Notes: generated by a model from the letters alone, not told the origin. A stretch of 19,566 nucleotides of DNA from Desulfobacula sp. (GCF_021107415.1 NZ_JAIOSW010000378.1:1-19566); one strand, 5' to 3'. Shown: positions 1 through 7,322, counted from the stretch's first letter. Made by a program: numbers and translations.

Positions 1-483
1 GGAGGCTTTTAAGATGACGGGAAAACCAACCTTATCAGCCACCTCACCCGCCATATCAGAAGATAAGATAATATCATCACTTCCCGGGATCACAGGGATA
101 CCCAATTCAATCAATGCCTGCCTGGCTGATGATTTATTGCCTGCCTTTGCAATGCATTGTGCAGACGGACCGATAAATGTTATGCCATTGTCCTGGCAGG
201 CCTTTGCAAAAACAGCATTCTCAGATAAAAATCCATACCCGGGGTGGAGCGCATCAGCTTTGGTCTCTTTTGCTGCACCAATGATGTTATCAATATTTAA
301 GTAGCTCTTATAACTCAAGGCCGGTCCGATATTGACGGCATCATCCGCATACCTGACATGCAGGCTGTCCTTGTCTGCATCGGAATAGACTGCAACCGTC
401 TTTATTCCCATTTCTTTACATGCGCGAATGACCCTTATGGCGATCTCACCCCTGTTGGCTATCAGGATACGTTTAAACCCCAT
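1..483 (-). CDS. accC: Biotin carboxylase subunit (AccC-like), N-terminal part, runs off left edge
   Basis: The first 161 codons of a biotin carboxylase are present, and the frame is open to the window edge. Translation from the ATG at 483 begins MGFKRILIANRGEIAIRVIR, the conserved opening of the BC fold. It continues with the HPGYGFLSEN block near residue 96 and FIGPS near residue 115, and stops before the ATP-grasp lysines. The family is normally about 450 residues, so roughly two thirds lies outside. BC uses ATP and bicarbonate to carboxylate biotin on a carrier protein. The start is supported by a GGAGGGG ribosome site 3 to 9 bases upstream. It sits 31 bp after the biotinyl carrier gene in the same direction, so the two form a BCCP-BC pair. 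The usual MGDK block reads AKAGNK here. The partner carboxyltransferase is not an ordinary AccA/AccD in this window; PxpB/PxpC nearby are candidates. Family assignment is firm, the specific reaction is inferred. Confidence 0.93.
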   Translation of the reverse strand, partial: MGFKRILIANRGEIAIRVIRACKEMGIKTVAVYSDADKDSLHVRYADDAVNIGPALSYKSYLNIDNIIGAAKETKADALHPGYGFLSENAVFAKACQDNGITFIGPSAQCIAKAGNKSSARQALIELGIPVIPGSDDIILSSDMAGEVADKVGFPVILKAS

Positions 484-514
484 GACCCCTCCACTTTATA
501 TGGCTGAATACAAA

Positions 515-766
515 TTATTTTTTTTCAATGACAATAAGCGCCTGTTTTTTCATGACAGGTTCTTCGTTTTCCACCAGGATTTTTTTTACAATACCTGCGT
601 ATTCACTTCGAATTTCTGTGAATATTTTCATGGATTCAATCACGCATACAATATCCGAAGTCTTGATCTCCTGCCCAACTTTAACCATAGGCGGTTCACC
701 AGGGGAGGACGTACAATAAAAAGTCCCCATGACCGGGGAAGTAACCTGATAAATTTTATCATCCAT
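515..766 (-). CDS. accB: Short biotinyl carrier protein (BCCP-like)
   Basis: This 83-residue protein is essentially a lone biotinyl/lipoyl domain. It shows the family blocks SPVMGTFYCTSSPGEPP (residues 10-26) and VKVGQEIK, then the attachment motif CVIESMKIFTEI with Lys47 as the biotinylated lysine. The usual motif is EAMKM; here it is ESMKI. The closing part (GIVKKILVENEEPV) fits the second half of the barbell fold. Typical acetyl-CoA carboxylase AccB has about 70 extra N-terminal residues, which are absent, so this may be a dedicated small carrier. The start is supported by AAGGA seven bases upstream. It is the first gene of a leftward unit with the biotin carboxylase and is divergent from the GntR regulator. 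Proteins of this type are known to cluster with PxpABC-type genes; a role in fatty acid synthesis cannot be excluded. Confidence 0.88.
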   Translation of the reverse strand: MDDKIYQVTSPVMGTFYCTSSPGEPPMVKVGQEIKTSDIVCVIESMKIFTEIRSEYAGIVKKILVENEEPVMKKQALIVIEKK

Positions 767-793
767 GATGATTTCCTTTTGTTTGGATTAAGC

Positions 794-822
794 ATTATAT
801 TTTAAAATATACTTGACATATA
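794..822 (-). promoter_or_regulatory. Candidate sigma-70 promoter for the BCCP-BC unit
   Basis: On the minus strand a perfect TATAAT occupies 799-794. The matching upstream hexamer at 822-817 with a 17-base spacer is TATATG, a weak match. It reads toward the biotinyl carrier gene and overlaps the left arm of the inverted repeat. Support is modest because the area is AT-rich. Confidence 0.3.
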
Positions 823-830
823 TTTATAAT
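802..830 (+). promoter_or_regulatory. Candidate sigma-70 promoter for the gntR-dct-pxp unit
   Basis: A perfect TATAAT lies at 825-830, with TTAAAA (4 of 6 matches to TTGACA) at 802-807 and a 17-base spacer. It reads toward the GntR gene and is covered by the inverted repeat at 804-848, which would fit repression by occlusion. The assignment is by consensus only. Confidence 0.4.
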
Positions 831-848
831 CTATGTCAAGTATATTTT
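804..848. promoter_or_regulatory. Large inverted repeat, probable GntR operator between divergent units
   Basis: Two perfect 17-base arms, AAAATATACTTGACATA (804-820) and TATGTCAAGTATATTTT (832-848), flank an 11-base AT-rich centre. The element sits between the biotinyl carrier gene (leftward) and the GntR gene (rightward) and overlaps candidate promoters for both. FCD-type GntR proteins usually bind short dyads beside their own gene, so an operator used for autoregulation and control of both units is the simplest reading. The arms are longer than a single dimer site, so two dimers or a DNA hairpin are possible. Confidence 0.75.
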
Positions 849-891
849 TATTGGCCTTAAAAGTTAAATAAAAAAGGACTATTTGCACTGA

Positions 892-1584
892 ATGAAAACC
901 TCTGTAACAATTCAAAAAATCCCTAAACAGCCCCTGGCAGTCACGGCCTATGAAACCATTGTCAAAAAAATCATCTGCCTTGAATATCTGCCCAGCCAGC
1001 ACCTTGAGGAAACCCAGCTCGTTGAAGACTTAGGGATTGGCAGAACCCCGATCCGGGAAGCCCTTGTAAGACTTCAGGGAGAAAAGATGGTGGAATCCCA
1101 TCCCAATAAAGGGGTTATTGTCAGACCCATTACCCTCCAGAATACCAAAGCCATGTTTGAAAGCATGGTAATCTTTGAATTCGGCGTGGTTGACGTGGCA
1201 ATTAATAAAAATTGTTCAACCTTTATAAAAAAAATGAAACAGGCAAATGAAACCGTCAAAAAAGCCATTCTCTCAAATAAGGTCTTTAAACTGGTGGAAG
1301 CAAACCACGAATTTCACATGAATTTTGCAAAATGTTCCCAGAATGAATTTTTAATCCGGGCGGTGGATGATGCCAGGAAAGAAGCCAAAAGATTGTCGTA
1401 CCTGTCCTATGACAACATAATAGATCCCGCAAGGCCTATTGAAATCCATTATGAGTCGGTTGTCAAAGAACATGACCAGATAATAGACAGTCTTGTTAAT
1501 AAAGATAAGTCCAGGCTCAAACAATTGTTGCAAGGTCACATTGAGACTTTCAGACAGAGGATAATAATTTATATGACATCTTAG
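892..1584 (+). CDS. GntR-family transcriptional regulator, FCD (FadR) subfamily
   Basis: This 230-residue protein has an N-terminal winged helix (residues 15-80) with the recognition-helix signature LGIGRTPIREALVRL followed by NKGVIVRPI, typical of GntR. The C-terminal helical domain fits FCD, with His142, His194 and His216 in the usual metal/effector-binding positions. FCD regulators normally repress transport and catabolic genes until an organic acid binds. The gene leads the dctPQM-pxpABC unit and diverges from BCCP-BC, with the large inverted repeat upstream, so local control by 5-oxoproline or a related acid is likely but inferred. The ATG at 892 follows an in-frame TGA, so no earlier start is possible. 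Its GGA ribosome site is 13 bases away, a longer gap than usual, which may lower expression. Confidence 0.92.
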   Translation: MKTSVTIQKIPKQPLAVTAYETIVKKIICLEYLPSQHLEETQLVEDLGIGRTPIREALVRLQGEKMVESHPNKGVIVRPITLQNTKAMFESMVIFEFGVVDVAINKNCSTFIKKMKQANETVKKAILSNKVFKLVEANHEFHMNFAKCSQNEFLIRAVDDARKEAKRLSYLSYDNIIDPARPIEIHYESVVKEHDQIIDSLVNKDKSRLKQLLQGHIETFRQRIIIYMTS

Positions 1585-1643
1585 ATGACATCCAACGTAT
1601 GAAAGCTCTTATAATATCAACAAATGAAAAAAAGGAGAGCAAA

Positions 1644-2633
1644 ATGAAAAAAGTATTAATTATTTTAATCGGTTTAATGTTTGCTTTGACCATCTTTTCC
1701 GATGCCATGGCAAAGACGAAATGGGACCTGCACTTAAACTATCCTGCCGGCAATTTTCATTCAAAAGGGGCACAAAGATTTGCAGATGAAGTTGCTAAAG
1801 CAACAAACGGTGAACTGACCATTGTACTTCATCCGGGTTCATCTCTTGGTTTTAAAGGCCCAGAGCTTTTAAGATCTGTTGCAGAAGGCCAGCTTGCCGT
1901 TGCCGAAATTCCCACAGGAATGGTTGAAGGGGATGCACCCGTACTTGCATTGACTGCCCAGCCGTTTATCTCCACCAATGCCTTTGAGCAGCGCCTTCTT
2001 TATCAACTGGCGAAACCCGTGTATGCCAAAAACTTGAAAAAATTCAACCAGATGACCCTCTACACCTCTATTTGGCCTTTTTCAGGTATTTACACCCAGC
2101 GGGCTATAAAATCCGAATCTGATTTAAACGGACTTAAAATGAGAGTATACGACGGTACAGGCCTGGCTTTTGGAAAAGCTACCGGTATTGCAGCCAGGAA
2201 AATGCCTTTTTCAGAAGTCTATCCTGCAATGAAAGCAGGGCTCCTGGATTCCATGTATACTTCTTCGGCTTCAGGTGTTGATGCAAAGGCATGGGAAATT
2301 TTAAAATATTTTACCCCCATCAATATTGTGGGCCCTGTAAATATGATCAATGTGAATATAGATGCCTGGAATAAGCTGGATAAAAAAATCCAGGCCACAG
2401 TGCTTGAAATTGCCATCCAGATGGAAGATGAAATGTGGAACCTTGCAGGAGACATGGATCGTAAAAGCCGTGCCACCCTGATTGAAAATGGAATGACAAT
2501 TGATCCTGTGAGCAAGCAGTTCCGTACTGAACTTAATGCAATCGGTGAAAAGTTAAGGACTCAATGGGCAAAGAAAGCAGGAGCTGACGCCCAGGCTATT
2601 TTAAAGGAATATGACAAAATTACAGGTCGTTAG
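1644..2633 (+). CDS. dctP: TRAP transporter solute-binding protein (DctP family)
   Basis: A 329-residue periplasmic binding protein of the TRAP type. The ATG at 1644 is chosen over one at 1599 because it has AGGAG eight bases upstream and opens a clean signal peptide (MKKVLIILIGLMFALTIFSD, cleavage near AMA-KT). The mature part shows DctP family features: early WDLHLNYPAGNFHSKGAQRF, then the LKMRVYDGTG segment whose arginine normally salt-bridges the substrate carboxylate. The family delivers carboxylic or amino-acid ligands to the DctQM membrane pair. Being immediately upstream of dctQ, dctM and the 5-oxoprolinase genes suggests pyroglutamate or a close relative as ligand; that is context, not sequence proof. 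It starts 59 bp after the regulator gene. Confidence 0.94.
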   Translation: MKKVLIILIGLMFALTIFSDAMAKTKWDLHLNYPAGNFHSKGAQRFADEVAKATNGELTIVLHPGSSLGFKGPELLRSVAEGQLAVAEIPTGMVEGDAPVLALTAQPFISTNAFEQRLLYQLAKPVYAKNLKKFNQMTLYTSIWPFSGIYTQRAIKSESDLNGLKMRVYDGTGLAFGKATGIAARKMPFSEVYPAMKAGLLDSMYTSSASGVDAKAWEILKYFTPINIVGPVNMINVNIDAWNKLDKKIQATVLEIAIQMEDEMWNLAGDMDRKSRATLIENGMTIDPVSKQFRTELNAIGEKLRTQWAKKAGADAQAILKEYDKITGR

Positions 2634-2689
2634 ACTCCTTTTAAGCAGGCTGTAAAAATAGATCTGCTGCCTGCTGATTCATTAAATTT

Positions 2690-2719
2690 GATAATGGACA
2701 GGATCTCCTGTCCATTATC
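2690..2719 (+). repeat. Strong hairpin between dctP and dctQ
   Basis: Perfect 13-base arms GATAATGGACAGG and CCTGTCCATTATC flank a four-base loop, in the 105-bp gap after dctP. A smaller stem with 7-base arms (2644-2650 and 2669-2675) precedes it. No U-run follows, so it is unlikely to be a full terminator. Such hairpins behind binding-protein genes often stabilise the upstream message and give more binding protein than membrane subunits; that role is inferred. Confidence 0.7.
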
Positions 2720-2738
2720 CTAACTCCTGGTGACAACA

Positions 2739-3242
2739 ATGAATAAGCTTGTAAAGCTGTCCGATTATTTAAGCGATGTAATGGCAAATATTTCCGCTGT
2801 TATTTTAGGATTGATGACCCTGTTGATTCTATTGGAAATATTTTTATGGAACATATTTAAAAAGACCACACTGATTGCCGACGAGTACAGTGCATATGGG
2901 CTTGCAGCTATAATCTTCATGGGAGCCGGATACTGCCTTAAGGAAAAAGGACATATCAGAATTACCCTTATCTTAGGATTCCTGCCTGAAAAAATGGAAA
3001 GGATCATCACCTTTATTGCAACTTTGATTACGACTGTTTTCATGGGATATTTATGGTGGTATCTTTTTAAAATGGTAAAATCGACCCTGCGATATGAATC
3101 CACATCAGGAACCCTGACCAATACACCCATTTGGATTCCCCAGGCCGTCATGCTCATTGGTGCGGCCTGTTTTTTTATTCAACTCGCTGCAACAAGTGTT
3201 AAGACCTGGGCCGCAATTAAAACTAAAGAGGAAATCGTATAA
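2739..3242 (+). CDS. dctQ: TRAP transporter small membrane subunit (DctQ family)
   Basis: About 167 residues with four predicted membrane segments, the layout of DctQ. The segments lie near IVILGLMTLLILLEIFLW-like, AYGLAAIIFMGAGYCL, IITFIATLITTVFMGYLWWYLF and WIPQAVMLIGAACFFIQ stretches. The KEKGHIRITLIL loop after the second segment resembles the conserved DctQ KxxxHIRVD region. DctQ pairs with DctM to form the sodium-coupled translocator. A GTG at 2730 also opens this frame, but ATG 2739 has GGTGA six bases upstream and is preferred. Its stop overlaps the dctM start by one base (TAATG), implying translational coupling. Confidence 0.92.
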   Translation: MNKLVKLSDYLSDVMANISAVILGLMTLLILLEIFLWNIFKKTTLIADEYSAYGLAAIIFMGAGYCLKEKGHIRITLILGFLPEKMERIITFIATLITTVFMGYLWWYLFKMVKSTLRYESTSGTLTNTPIWIPQAVMLIGAACFFIQLAATSVKTWAAIKTKEEIV

Positions 3243-4552
3243 TGGAAACAGAACTCCTGTTCATGACGATCATTGTATTCGGCGTTCTCTTTTTACTCCT
3301 GTCTGCCGGAATCTGGGTAGGATTTTCCCTTTTTATTGTCGGTTTTATCGGCATGACCTTTTTTTCTTCCCTTCCTGCCGGAAACAATATGGCATCATCT
3401 GTATGGGCCACCATTGAAAAATGGGAGTATGTTGCCCTGCCCCTGTTTATCCTCATGGGTGAAATCCTGTATCGATCCGGGATTTCCGAAAAACTATTCA
3501 AGGCTCTTGTCCCCTGGCTTTATCGTCTCCCCGGCGGTCTTTTACTTATGAATATCGTGTCCTGCACACTTTTTGCCGCCATATCCGGTTCCAGTGCCGC
3601 CACAACTGCAACAGTGGGACGGATCACCCTGGCTGAATTTGATAAACTTGGATATGACCGTAGTCTTTCCATGGGATCTCTAGCCGGTGCAGGGACTCTG
3701 GGTTTTCTGATACCGCCCTCGTTAATCATGATTGTCTATGCCATTCTGGCCGAAGTTTCCATCGGAAAAATGTTCGCAGCAGGTATTTTACCCGGCCTGC
3801 TCCTGGCGGGAATTTATTCTGCCTATATCATTTACAGAGGAATCAAAAATCCTGAGATTGCACCCCGAAGCCAGGAAAGCTATTCCTGGACAGACCGTTT
3901 AATAGGACTCAAAGATCTTGCCCCGACATTGGTGCTGATATTAATGGTGTTAGGCAGCATTTACGGAGGATATGCCACACCCACGGAAGCTGCAGCCCTG
4001 GGAGTTTTCGGTGCCTTGCTGTTTGCTGTCATCAACCGCCAAATGACGTTAAAAATATTTCTTGAATGCCTGAAAGGTGCTGTAAAAACCAATGCCATGA
4101 TCATGCTCATCGTCGTGGGTGCAGGATTCTTATCCAGAACAATGGGATTTTTAGGGATTCCTGCTGCCATTACCCATTCCATTATTCAGATGGACCTTTC
4201 TCCATACATGCTCATGATTCTTCTGGGCGGATTTTATATTGTATTGGGTTGCCTTCTGGACGGGTTTTCCATTGTTGTCATGACCCTTCCCATTGCCCTT
4301 CCCATGGTGACGGCCGCAGGGTTTGATCCCATATGGTTTGGGATCTATCTTATATTAATGGTGGAAGTCAGCCAGATTACACCGCCTGTCGGGTTTAATC
4401 TTTTTGTCATCCAGAACCTGACCGGAGAGCCCATCATGAAGATTGCAGGATATGCTTTACCCTTCTTTTTTTTAATGTTATTAACAACAGCAATTTTGAC
4501 TATTTTTCCGGAAATCGCTTTATATCTGCCGGAATTGATGGCAGCAAAATAA
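3242..4552 (+). CDS. dctM: TRAP transporter large permease subunit (DctM family)
   Basis: A 436-residue, very hydrophobic protein with roughly a dozen membrane segments, the length expected for DctM. Family landmarks include the PLFILMGEILYRSG segment, AAISGSSAATTATVGRI, GTLGFLIPPSLIMIVYAI, TPTEAAALGVFGAL and, near the C-terminus, EVSQITPPVGFNLFVIQ. It is the ion-coupled permease of the TRAP complex in the inner membrane. It begins on the last base of dctQ and ends 21 bp before pxpA, so transporter and enzyme genes are one transcription unit. Confidence 0.96.
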   Translation: METELLFMTIIVFGVLFLLLSAGIWVGFSLFIVGFIGMTFFSSLPAGNNMASSVWATIEKWEYVALPLFILMGEILYRSGISEKLFKALVPWLYRLPGGLLLMNIVSCTLFAAISGSSAATTATVGRITLAEFDKLGYDRSLSMGSLAGAGTLGFLIPPSLIMIVYAILAEVSIGKMFAAGILPGLLLAGIYSAYIIYRGIKNPEIAPRSQESYSWTDRLIGLKDLAPTLVLILMVLGSIYGGYATPTEAAALGVFGALLFAVINRQMTLKIFLECLKGAVKTNAMIMLIVVGAGFLSRTMGFLGIPAAITHSIIQMDLSPYMLMILLGGFYIVLGCLLDGFSIVVMTLPIALPMVTAAGFDPIWFGIYLILMVEVSQITPPVGFNLFVIQNLTGEPIMKIAGYALPFFFLMLLTTAILTIFPEIALYLPELMAAK

Positions 4553-4573
4553 ATAATTGATAAAGGATGTCCT

Positions 4574-5350
4574 ATGAAAACAATAGATCTAAACTGTGAT
4601 ATGGGAGAAAGCTTTGGTGCTTATACACTTGGCATGGACGAGGAGGTGATGCAGCACATCAGCTCCGCAAACATTGCCTGCGGTTTCCATGCCGGTGACC
4701 CCATAGTCATGAACAAGACCGTCAGGATGGCCCTTGAAAACAATGTGAAAATCGGCGCCCACCCGGGATATCCGGATCTCTTAGGTTTTGGCCGCAGAAG
4801 CATGGCCCTGACACCGGAAGAAATCAGACAGTATCTTGTATATCAGATGGGTGCCCTCAAGGCCTTTTGCAAAATCCACGGTGCAAATCTTCAGCATATA
4901 AAACCCCATGGAGCGCTTTATCTTGATGCCGTTGAAAATGAAACCATTTCAAGAGCTGTTGCCGAAGGTATCATGAATTTCGATCCTGATCTGTATTTTG
5001 TTGCTCTGGCTGGCAAAAAAGGAGAAACCATGAGACGAATGGGACAAAGCCTGGGACTTAAAGTTGTTTATGAAGCATTCCCGGACAGGGCCTATACGCC
5101 CGAAGGCACCCTTGTGCCCAGAAAAGAACCCGGAGCTGTGATCTCAGATCCTGATTTTGTTGCCAAAAGAGCCCTTGATATGGCCAATGGCTTTGTAAAA
5201 GCAGTTGATGGCACAATCATTGAGCTTGAGGTCCAGACCTTGTGCGTTCATGGCGACAATCTTGCAGCAATAGACCTTGTTAAAAACATAAAAATAATTC
5301 TTGAAACAAATGATATAAAAGTAACACCCATGGGGAGACCTGCTGCATGA
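4574..5350 (+). CDS. pxpA: 5-oxoprolinase subunit A (LamB/YcsF family)
   Basis: A 258-residue protein opening with IDLNCDMGESFGAY and carrying IACGFHAGDP (residues 34-43), IGAHPGYPDLLGFGRR (60-75) and HIKPHGALY (108-116), the hallmark blocks of the LamB/YcsF family. With PxpB and PxpC it forms the widespread prokaryotic ATP-dependent 5-oxoprolinase that opens 5-oxoproline to L-glutamate, removing a damage product of glutamine and glutamyl compounds. AAGGA lies six bases before the ATG. The stop overlaps the pxpB start by four bases (ATGA). Full length and intact. Confidence 0.96.
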   Translation: MKTIDLNCDMGESFGAYTLGMDEEVMQHISSANIACGFHAGDPIVMNKTVRMALENNVKIGAHPGYPDLLGFGRRSMALTPEEIRQYLVYQMGALKAFCKIHGANLQHIKPHGALYLDAVENETISRAVAEGIMNFDPDLYFVALAGKKGETMRRMGQSLGLKVVYEAFPDRAYTPEGTLVPRKEPGAVISDPDFVAKRALDMANGFVKAVDGTIIELEVQTLCVHGDNLAAIDLVKNIKIILETNDIKVTPMGRPAA

Positions 5351-6057
5351 TGCAAATTGGGGTGTTTGAAAAACCAATCTTTCGCAACGCAGGAGACCGG
5401 GGTTTTATCATTGAATTCGGACAGGAGATTGATCCTGATATCAATGCAAAAGTAAGAGCCATGGCCGCGGCATTAAATAAAAACGCTCCCCGGGGAGTTA
5501 TAGAAATCATTCCCACTTACCGCTCTCTTTTGTTAATTTACGATCCTTTAATTACCCGTCCCGAAAAACTTGTGAGCGCCATTAAAGGTATTGAAAACAC
5601 CCTTGAAAAAACAGATACCGAATCCTGCAAGATTGTAGAAATTCCAGTATGCTATGGTGGGGAATTCGGCCCGGATATTGAAAATGTAGAAAAATCCGCC
5701 AACCTTTGCAGGGAAGATGTTGTAAAGCTCCATAGCGAGCCTGAATACCTGATTTACATGGTCGGTTTCACTCCGGGCTTTCCTTTCTTAGGAGGACTCA
5801 ATAAAAAATTATTTACACCAAGGCTCAAAACTCCCCGAATGGCTGTACCCGATGGTTCCGTCGGTATTGCAAACAATCAGACAGGCATGTACCCAATTGA
5901 GAGCCCGGGCGGATGGCAGATTATCGGGAGAACCCCTTTAAAGCTTTTTGCACCCCGGCGCAAGAATCCATTCCTCTATAAAGCAGGAGACAAGATTAAA
6001 TTTATCCCCATTACCAGAAAGGAATATACAAGCCTGAGAAAAAAGGAAGAAAACTAA
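5347..6057 (+). CDS. pxpB: 5-oxoprolinase subunit B (KipI/AHS1 family)
   Basis: This 236-residue protein carries the AHS1/KipI signatures: GDRGFIIEFG near residue 17, IPTYRSLLLIYDP (55-67), IPVCYGG (99-105), MVGFTPGFPFLGGL (138-151) and the SVGIANNQTGMYPIESPGGWQIIGRTP region (171-197). The domain has a cyclophilin-like fold. In Bacillus the homologue KipI also inhibits the sporulation kinase KinA, but next to pxpA and pxpC the enzyme role is preferred. The same domain forms half of the carboxyltransferase in urea carboxylase. It overlaps both neighbours (ATGA with pxpA, TAATG with pxpC), which favours equal production of the subunits. Confidence 0.95.
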   Translation: MMQIGVFEKPIFRNAGDRGFIIEFGQEIDPDINAKVRAMAAALNKNAPRGVIEIIPTYRSLLLIYDPLITRPEKLVSAIKGIENTLEKTDTESCKIVEIPVCYGGEFGPDIENVEKSANLCREDVVKLHSEPEYLIYMVGFTPGFPFLGGLNKKLFTPRLKTPRMAVPDGSVGIANNQTGMYPIESPGGWQIIGRTPLKLFAPRRKNPFLYKAGDKIKFIPITRKEYTSLRKKEEN

Positions 6058-7004
6058 TGGATGCCATAAAGGTTTTAGCTCCGGGGGGATATACAACTAC
6101 CCAGGATAAGGGCAGATTCGGATATCAACACATGGGAGTCCCCGTTTCAGGGGCCTTGGACTATTTTGCCTTTGCCTTGGCAAATCTTCTGGTGGGCAAC
6201 TCCGAAAACACTGCTGCCATGGAACTGACTGTCATGGGCCCCTCCCTTGAGATCAAAAAAGAGATGGATATTGCCCTGACCGGTGCAAACATGGGGATAA
6301 GAATCAATGAAAATTCTGTAGACCAATGGCGTTCCATACGTGTAAATCCGGGAGATATTGTCAACATCGGTCAGGTACAGTCAGGATGCCGCGCCTATCT
6401 CGCTTTTAGCGGCGGTGTTAATGTTCCTGAAATTATGGGAAGCTTTTCCACATACGTGGGAGGTAAGATCGGTGGATTTAAAGGACGTCCCCTTCAAAAA
6501 GGTGATATCCTTGAAACCCGGGATATCCCCTTATTAATAAAAGAACGAATAATCCCCCATAAGTTTATACCTGTCTACCCAACCCATACTGTTGTTAGAG
6601 CCATCCCGGGCCCCCAGGATGATTATTTTGATGCCGGTATTATAACTCTATTTCAATCCGAATATATAGTAACCGCCAGGGCGGATCGTATGGGATACCG
6701 ATTACAGGGAGAATCTATCCGTATTAAGGACGGTATGCCGGAAAGCATTATTTCAGAACCCTCCATGCCCGGAAGCATCCAGATACCGCCTGACCAACAA
6801 CCCATCATTCTTTTGGTTGAACAGACGGTTGGCGGATATGCAAAAATTGCTACCATTATCTCTTCGGATCTTTCCGTTGTTGCTCAGGCAACCCCGGGGG
6901 ATACCATCAGATTTAAAAAGATTGATTTAAATACCGCCCATCTCCTTGTCATTGAAGAACAGAATAAAATCAACACCATAAAAAAAATCTTTTCAAACCG
7001 TTGA
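6057..7004 (+). CDS. pxpC: 5-oxoprolinase subunit C (KipA/AHS2 family)
   Basis: A 315-residue AHS2/KipA protein beginning IKVLAPGGYTTTQDKGRFGYQ and containing the MGVPVSGALDYFAFALANLLVGN block. Later come RAYLAFSGG, RAIPGPQDDYF and a TARADRMGYRL stretch, all usual for the family, and GSIQIPPDQQPIILLVEQTVGGY. It is about the normal length (near 310-330). It is the partner of PxpB and matches the second half of the urea-carboxylase carboxyltransferase. It starts on the last base of pxpB and is the last gene of the rightward unit. Confidence 0.95.
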   Translation: MDAIKVLAPGGYTTTQDKGRFGYQHMGVPVSGALDYFAFALANLLVGNSENTAAMELTVMGPSLEIKKEMDIALTGANMGIRINENSVDQWRSIRVNPGDIVNIGQVQSGCRAYLAFSGGVNVPEIMGSFSTYVGGKIGGFKGRPLQKGDILETRDIPLLIKERIIPHKFIPVYPTHTVVRAIPGPQDDYFDAGIITLFQSEYIVTARADRMGYRLQGESIRIKDGMPESIISEPSMPGSIQIPPDQQPIILLVEQTVGGYAKIATIISSDLSVVAQATPGDTIRFKKIDLNTAHLLVIEEQNKINTIKKIFSNR

Positions 7005-7069
7005 TGCATTCAATCCAGAATCAATCCTATGGTATAGACTATCTTTGGTTAAAAAAAAACGTAAAGCTG

Positions 7070-7213
7070 TTAATCTTCCGGAAGGGAAAGGTTCTCCTTT
7101 TCCCCGTTAGAATTTTTCTTTTTCGCAAGCTTGCGTTGCCTTTTTTCCTCTTTCTTCTTTTTCTTTGCCAATTCTTTCTGACGTTTTTCAAATGAATAGT
7201 TTGTTTTGATCAA
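7070..7213 (-). CDS. Small lysine-rich basic protein, TTG start
   Basis: A 47-residue reading frame with a TTG initiator, preceded by AAGGAG at a six-base spacing. The product (MIKTNYSFEKRQKELAKKKK followed by more Lys/Glu/Arg repeats, ending LSLPED) is strongly charged and predicted helical or coiled. A short family of similar composition, KTNYxFEKRQKELAKKKKxEEK, occurs as a hypothetical protein in many proteobacteria, as I recall; no function is known to me. No ATG or GTG lies in frame between the upstream stop (about 7305) and this TTG, so the ribosome site decides the start. It lies 110 bp downstream of the DUF2156 gene on the same strand, and its 3' end faces pxpC. The highly repetitive lysine codons could alternatively be low-complexity sequence, but the good ribosome site argues for a gene. 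Confidence 0.65.
   Translation of the reverse strand: MIKTNYSFEKRQKELAKKKKKEEKRQRKLAKKKNSNGEKENLSLPED
7084..7120 (+). terminator. Possible weak terminator of the pxp unit
   Basis: About 80 bases after pxpC, GGGAAAGG (7084-7091) can pair with CCTTTTCCC (7096-7104, one bulged T) around a TTCT loop. A T-rich stretch follows after about ten bases. It overlaps the 3' end of the opposing small gene. The stem is imperfect and the T-run is not adjacent, so the call is tentative. Confidence 0.3.
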
Positions 7214-7322
7214 AGTTTGCTCCTTTGTGATGGATTCCTTTTTTTTTAATATTACCGGTTCTGCAACCCGGACAATTGATGTTCTGCATTCTTCATCAGG
7301 GTATCAAATAAATCCTTGCCCA

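Noticed and set aside
428..805. Open frame on the plus strand across the BCCP gene
   Set aside because: It is antisense to the recognisable biotinyl domain, has odd Phe/His-rich composition and no family resemblance.
813..839. TTGACA in each arm of the inverted repeat as -35 boxes
   Set aside because: No acceptable -10 lies 16-18 bases downstream on either strand; they are better explained as operator half-sites.
7005..7069. A_9 run near 7052 as the T-tract of a leftward terminator
   Set aside because: No stable stem directly precedes it on the minus strand.
7075..7135. Short palindromes CTTCCGGAAG and CGCAAGCTTGCG as regulatory sites
   Set aside because: They lie inside the small lysine-rich gene and are short enough to occur by chance.
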